DNA of 8,213 nucleotides, taken from NCBI GenBank assembly GCA_024277955.1, contig JAJRUE010000060.1, positions 1 to 8,213 of the forward strand, in the 5' to 3' direction. Below are positions 6,788-8,213 of this stretch, one piece after another. Position 1 is the stretch's first letter. Every line of letters starts with the position of its first letter. Source of the stretch: Alphaproteobacteria bacterium. GTDB taxonomy: Bacteria; Pseudomonadota; Alphaproteobacteria; Rhodobacterales; Rhodobacteraceae. The translations under genes and the position numbers were made by a program. The notes beneath the pieces were generated by a model. That model saw only the letters and a list, made by a program, of their open reading frames with translations, was not told where the DNA came from and did not search any database.

Positions 6788-8179
6788 TCAGGCGGTAAAC
6801 GGCTGGTTGTCGCCCAGGCCGTGACCGATCTGGTCTTCGCTCAGGCAAATCTCGTTTACCGGCCAGATGACCTCGACGATGGCGCCGCAGCGTTCGCCGG
6901 GTTCGGGCTGCAGCGAAAACGAATCGCGCGCGTTGGCGAACAGCAGCTCGGCGCCGGAGCGTTCAAGCAGGGTCTTGGCGATGAACAGCCCCAGCCCCAT
7001 GCCGTCATATTCAGGGCGGGCGGTTTTTTCTCCGACCTGCGGGTTGAAGCTGACGAACGGGTCGCCGATGCGTCCAATCACATGCTGGGAAAAGCCGCGC
7101 CCGTCGTCGATGATGCGGATGCTGACGGTTTCGTCGGTCAGCGTGGTATCCACCCAGACCGTGCTTTCGGCAAAGTCGACGGCGTTCTGGATCAGGTTGC
7201 GCAGCCCGTGGATGATTTCCGGGCGCCGCCAGACGATCGGCTTCGGGTTCAGCCCGCAGGTGATCGGGTCGGGCGAAAAGATCACATTGACCCCGCGGTT
7301 CAGATGCGGTTCGGCTGCTTCCTGCAGGACGGCGCACAGCGGCGCCTGGTGCAGGTGCAGGTCGTCCTTGCCGGCCCGGCCCATCGATTGCAGGATATCG
7401 CGGCAGCGATCCGCCTGGTCGCGGATCAGCAGGGCGTCTTCGCGCTGTTCGCCCTGCAGGTCTTCGGCCAGTTCGCTGCTGGTCAGCTTGATCGTCGCCA
7501 GCGGCGTGCCCAGTTCGTGGGCGGTGGCGGCCACCACCCCGGCGAGGTCCGAGATCTTCTGTTCGCGGGCCAGCGCCATCTGCACCGCCAGCAGCGCTTC
7601 GGACATCGAGTTGACTTCCGACGTGACCCGGCGCGCATAGGCCCCCAGGAACACCACGCCGATCACGATCGCCACCCAGAAGCCGAAGACAAAGACCGGC
7701 GGCATCTGCATCACGAAGCCCTGTTCGGTGCGCAGCGGAAAGTTGAACAGCGCCACCAGCGTCACCAGGACGATTGCGTAGATGCCGACAATCACCGTCG
7801 GTGCGGTGCGCAGCGCGGTGGCGGCGATGGTCACCGGCACCAGCATGAGTAATGCAAAGGGGTTGTTCAGGCCGCCGGTCAGAAACAGCAGCGCCGCCAG
7901 TTGCGAAATGTCGAACATCAACGTGAGGGTGACTTCGCGTTCGGACAGGCGCTTGTTTTCCGGATAGACAAAGATCGCGATCAGGTTGGCGATCACCGCC
8001 ACGCCGATGACCATGAAACAGAGCCCCAGGTTCATGTCGAGATCAAAGACCTCGCGCGCGATGATCGTCGCCGCCAGCTGGCCGGTCACGGCGATCCAGC
8101 GCAGCACGATCAGGGTGCGCAGCCTGACCCAGTTCGAGCGGCGCTTCTCGTTCAACAGGCCCGGCGGCGGCGCCATCAT
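6788..8179 (-). CDS. regB: RegB/PrrB/ActS-family redox-sensing membrane histidine kinase
   Basis: RegB senses the redox state of the aerobic respiratory chain and controls phosphorylation of RegA, which regulates photosynthesis, respiration, CO2 and nitrogen fixation genes. The 463-residue product is full length for the family. About six membrane helices lie between 22 and 182. GGLNNPF at 102-108 is the conserved quinone-interacting heptapeptide. The H-box ATAHELGTPLATI carries the phosphoacceptor H221, and C259 in DRCRDIL matches the known redox-active cysteine. The N-box is at 324-335 (N332), the G1 box DDGRGF at 358-363, the F-box DPFVSF at 373-378 and the G2 box GMGLGLF at 393-399, so the kinase appears active. 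The start could be either of two adjacent ATGs (8179 or 8176); a weak cggaac Shine-Dalgarno-like stretch lies just upstream. regA is not in the window. In relatives, senC-regA commonly lies divergently upstream, which would be past the right edge. Confidence 0.95.
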   Translation of the reverse strand: MMAPPPGLLNEKRRSNWVRLRTLIVLRWIAVTGQLAATIIAREVFDLDMNLGLCFMVIGVAVIANLIAIFVYPENKRLSEREVTLTLMFDISQLAALLFLTGGLNNPFALLMLVPVTIAATALRTAPTVIVGIYAIVLVTLVALFNFPLRTEQGFVMQMPPVFVFGFWVAIVIGVVFLGAYARRVTSEVNSMSEALLAVQMALAREQKISDLAGVVAATAHELGTPLATIKLTSSELAEDLQGEQREDALLIRDQADRCRDILQSMGRAGKDDLHLHQAPLCAVLQEAAEPHLNRGVNVIFSPDPITCGLNPKPIVWRRPEIIHGLRNLIQNAVDFAESTVWVDTTLTDETVSIRIIDDGRGFSQHVIGRIGDPFVSFNPQVGEKTARPEYDGMGLGLFIAKTLLERSGAELLFANARDSFSLQPEPGERCGAIVEVIWPVNEICLSEDQIGHGLGDNQPFTA

Positions 8180-8213
8180 GGTGTGTTCCGTTTTCGTTGC
8201 GGCAAGTTGAACC
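8180..8213 (-). other. Truncated upstream region of regB
   Basis: Only 34 bases upstream of regB are present before the window ends. On the minus strand they include an A-rich stretch ending in cggaacacacc, which gives a weak ribosome-binding match. Any promoter would lie beyond the edge. Confidence 0.4.

Noticed and set aside
5282..7852. An 856-codon open frame on the plus strand across the divL-like gene and regB
   Set aside because: It runs antisense to two genes with clear domain signatures, crosses their intergenic gap, and its translation is rich in Arg, Gln, Gly and His with no recognisable motif. Long antisense frames are expected in GC-rich DNA with strong third-position GC bias.

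Overview
The window is a GC-rich stretch of a bacterial chromosome. It most likely comes from the alphaproteobacterial family Rhodobacteraceae (Rhodobacter/Roseobacter group). The evidence is a RegB/PrrB-type quinone-sensing kinase, AddA/AddB of the alphaproteobacterial type, and a DivL-like PAS protein without a kinase domain beside an exact TTAA-N7-TTAA CtrA-type box. All five genes lie on the minus strand, so they are read from the right end of the window to the left. Coding density is very high and there is no gene-free stretch above 300 bases. I saw no mobile elements, CRISPR arrays, tRNA or rRNA genes.

In transcription order: regB (8179-6788) is a complete six-helix membrane redox sensor histidine kinase. 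A 78-bp gap holds a perfect palindrome matching the CtrA consensus. Next is a membrane-anchored four-PAS protein (6709-5099) that resembles the sensory half of DivL but stops before any histidine kinase domain. After 51 bp comes tsaE (5047-4493), the ATPase of the t6A tRNA-modification complex. It overlaps addB (4500-1471) by 8 bases, and addB overlaps addA (1474 to the left edge, C-terminal part missing) by 4 bases (ATGA). AddA and AddB form the helicase-nuclease that resects double-strand breaks for RecA.

regB may form its own transcription unit. The CtrA box suggests that the divL-like gene and perhaps the downstream tsaE-addB-addA cluster are under cell-cycle/CtrA control. That would put a CtrA-pathway regulator, a tRNA-modification ATPase and a recombination nuclease in one transcript. 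From memory of related genomes, a sugar-kinase/nucleotidyltransferase pair (AmgK/MurU-like) usually sits between tsaE and addB. Here the two genes overlap directly, and tsaE carries an unusual repeat-bearing tail at that junction. I see no wholly new system. The most interesting signals are the CtrA box, the kinase-less DivL-like protein, and the tsaE/addB junction.
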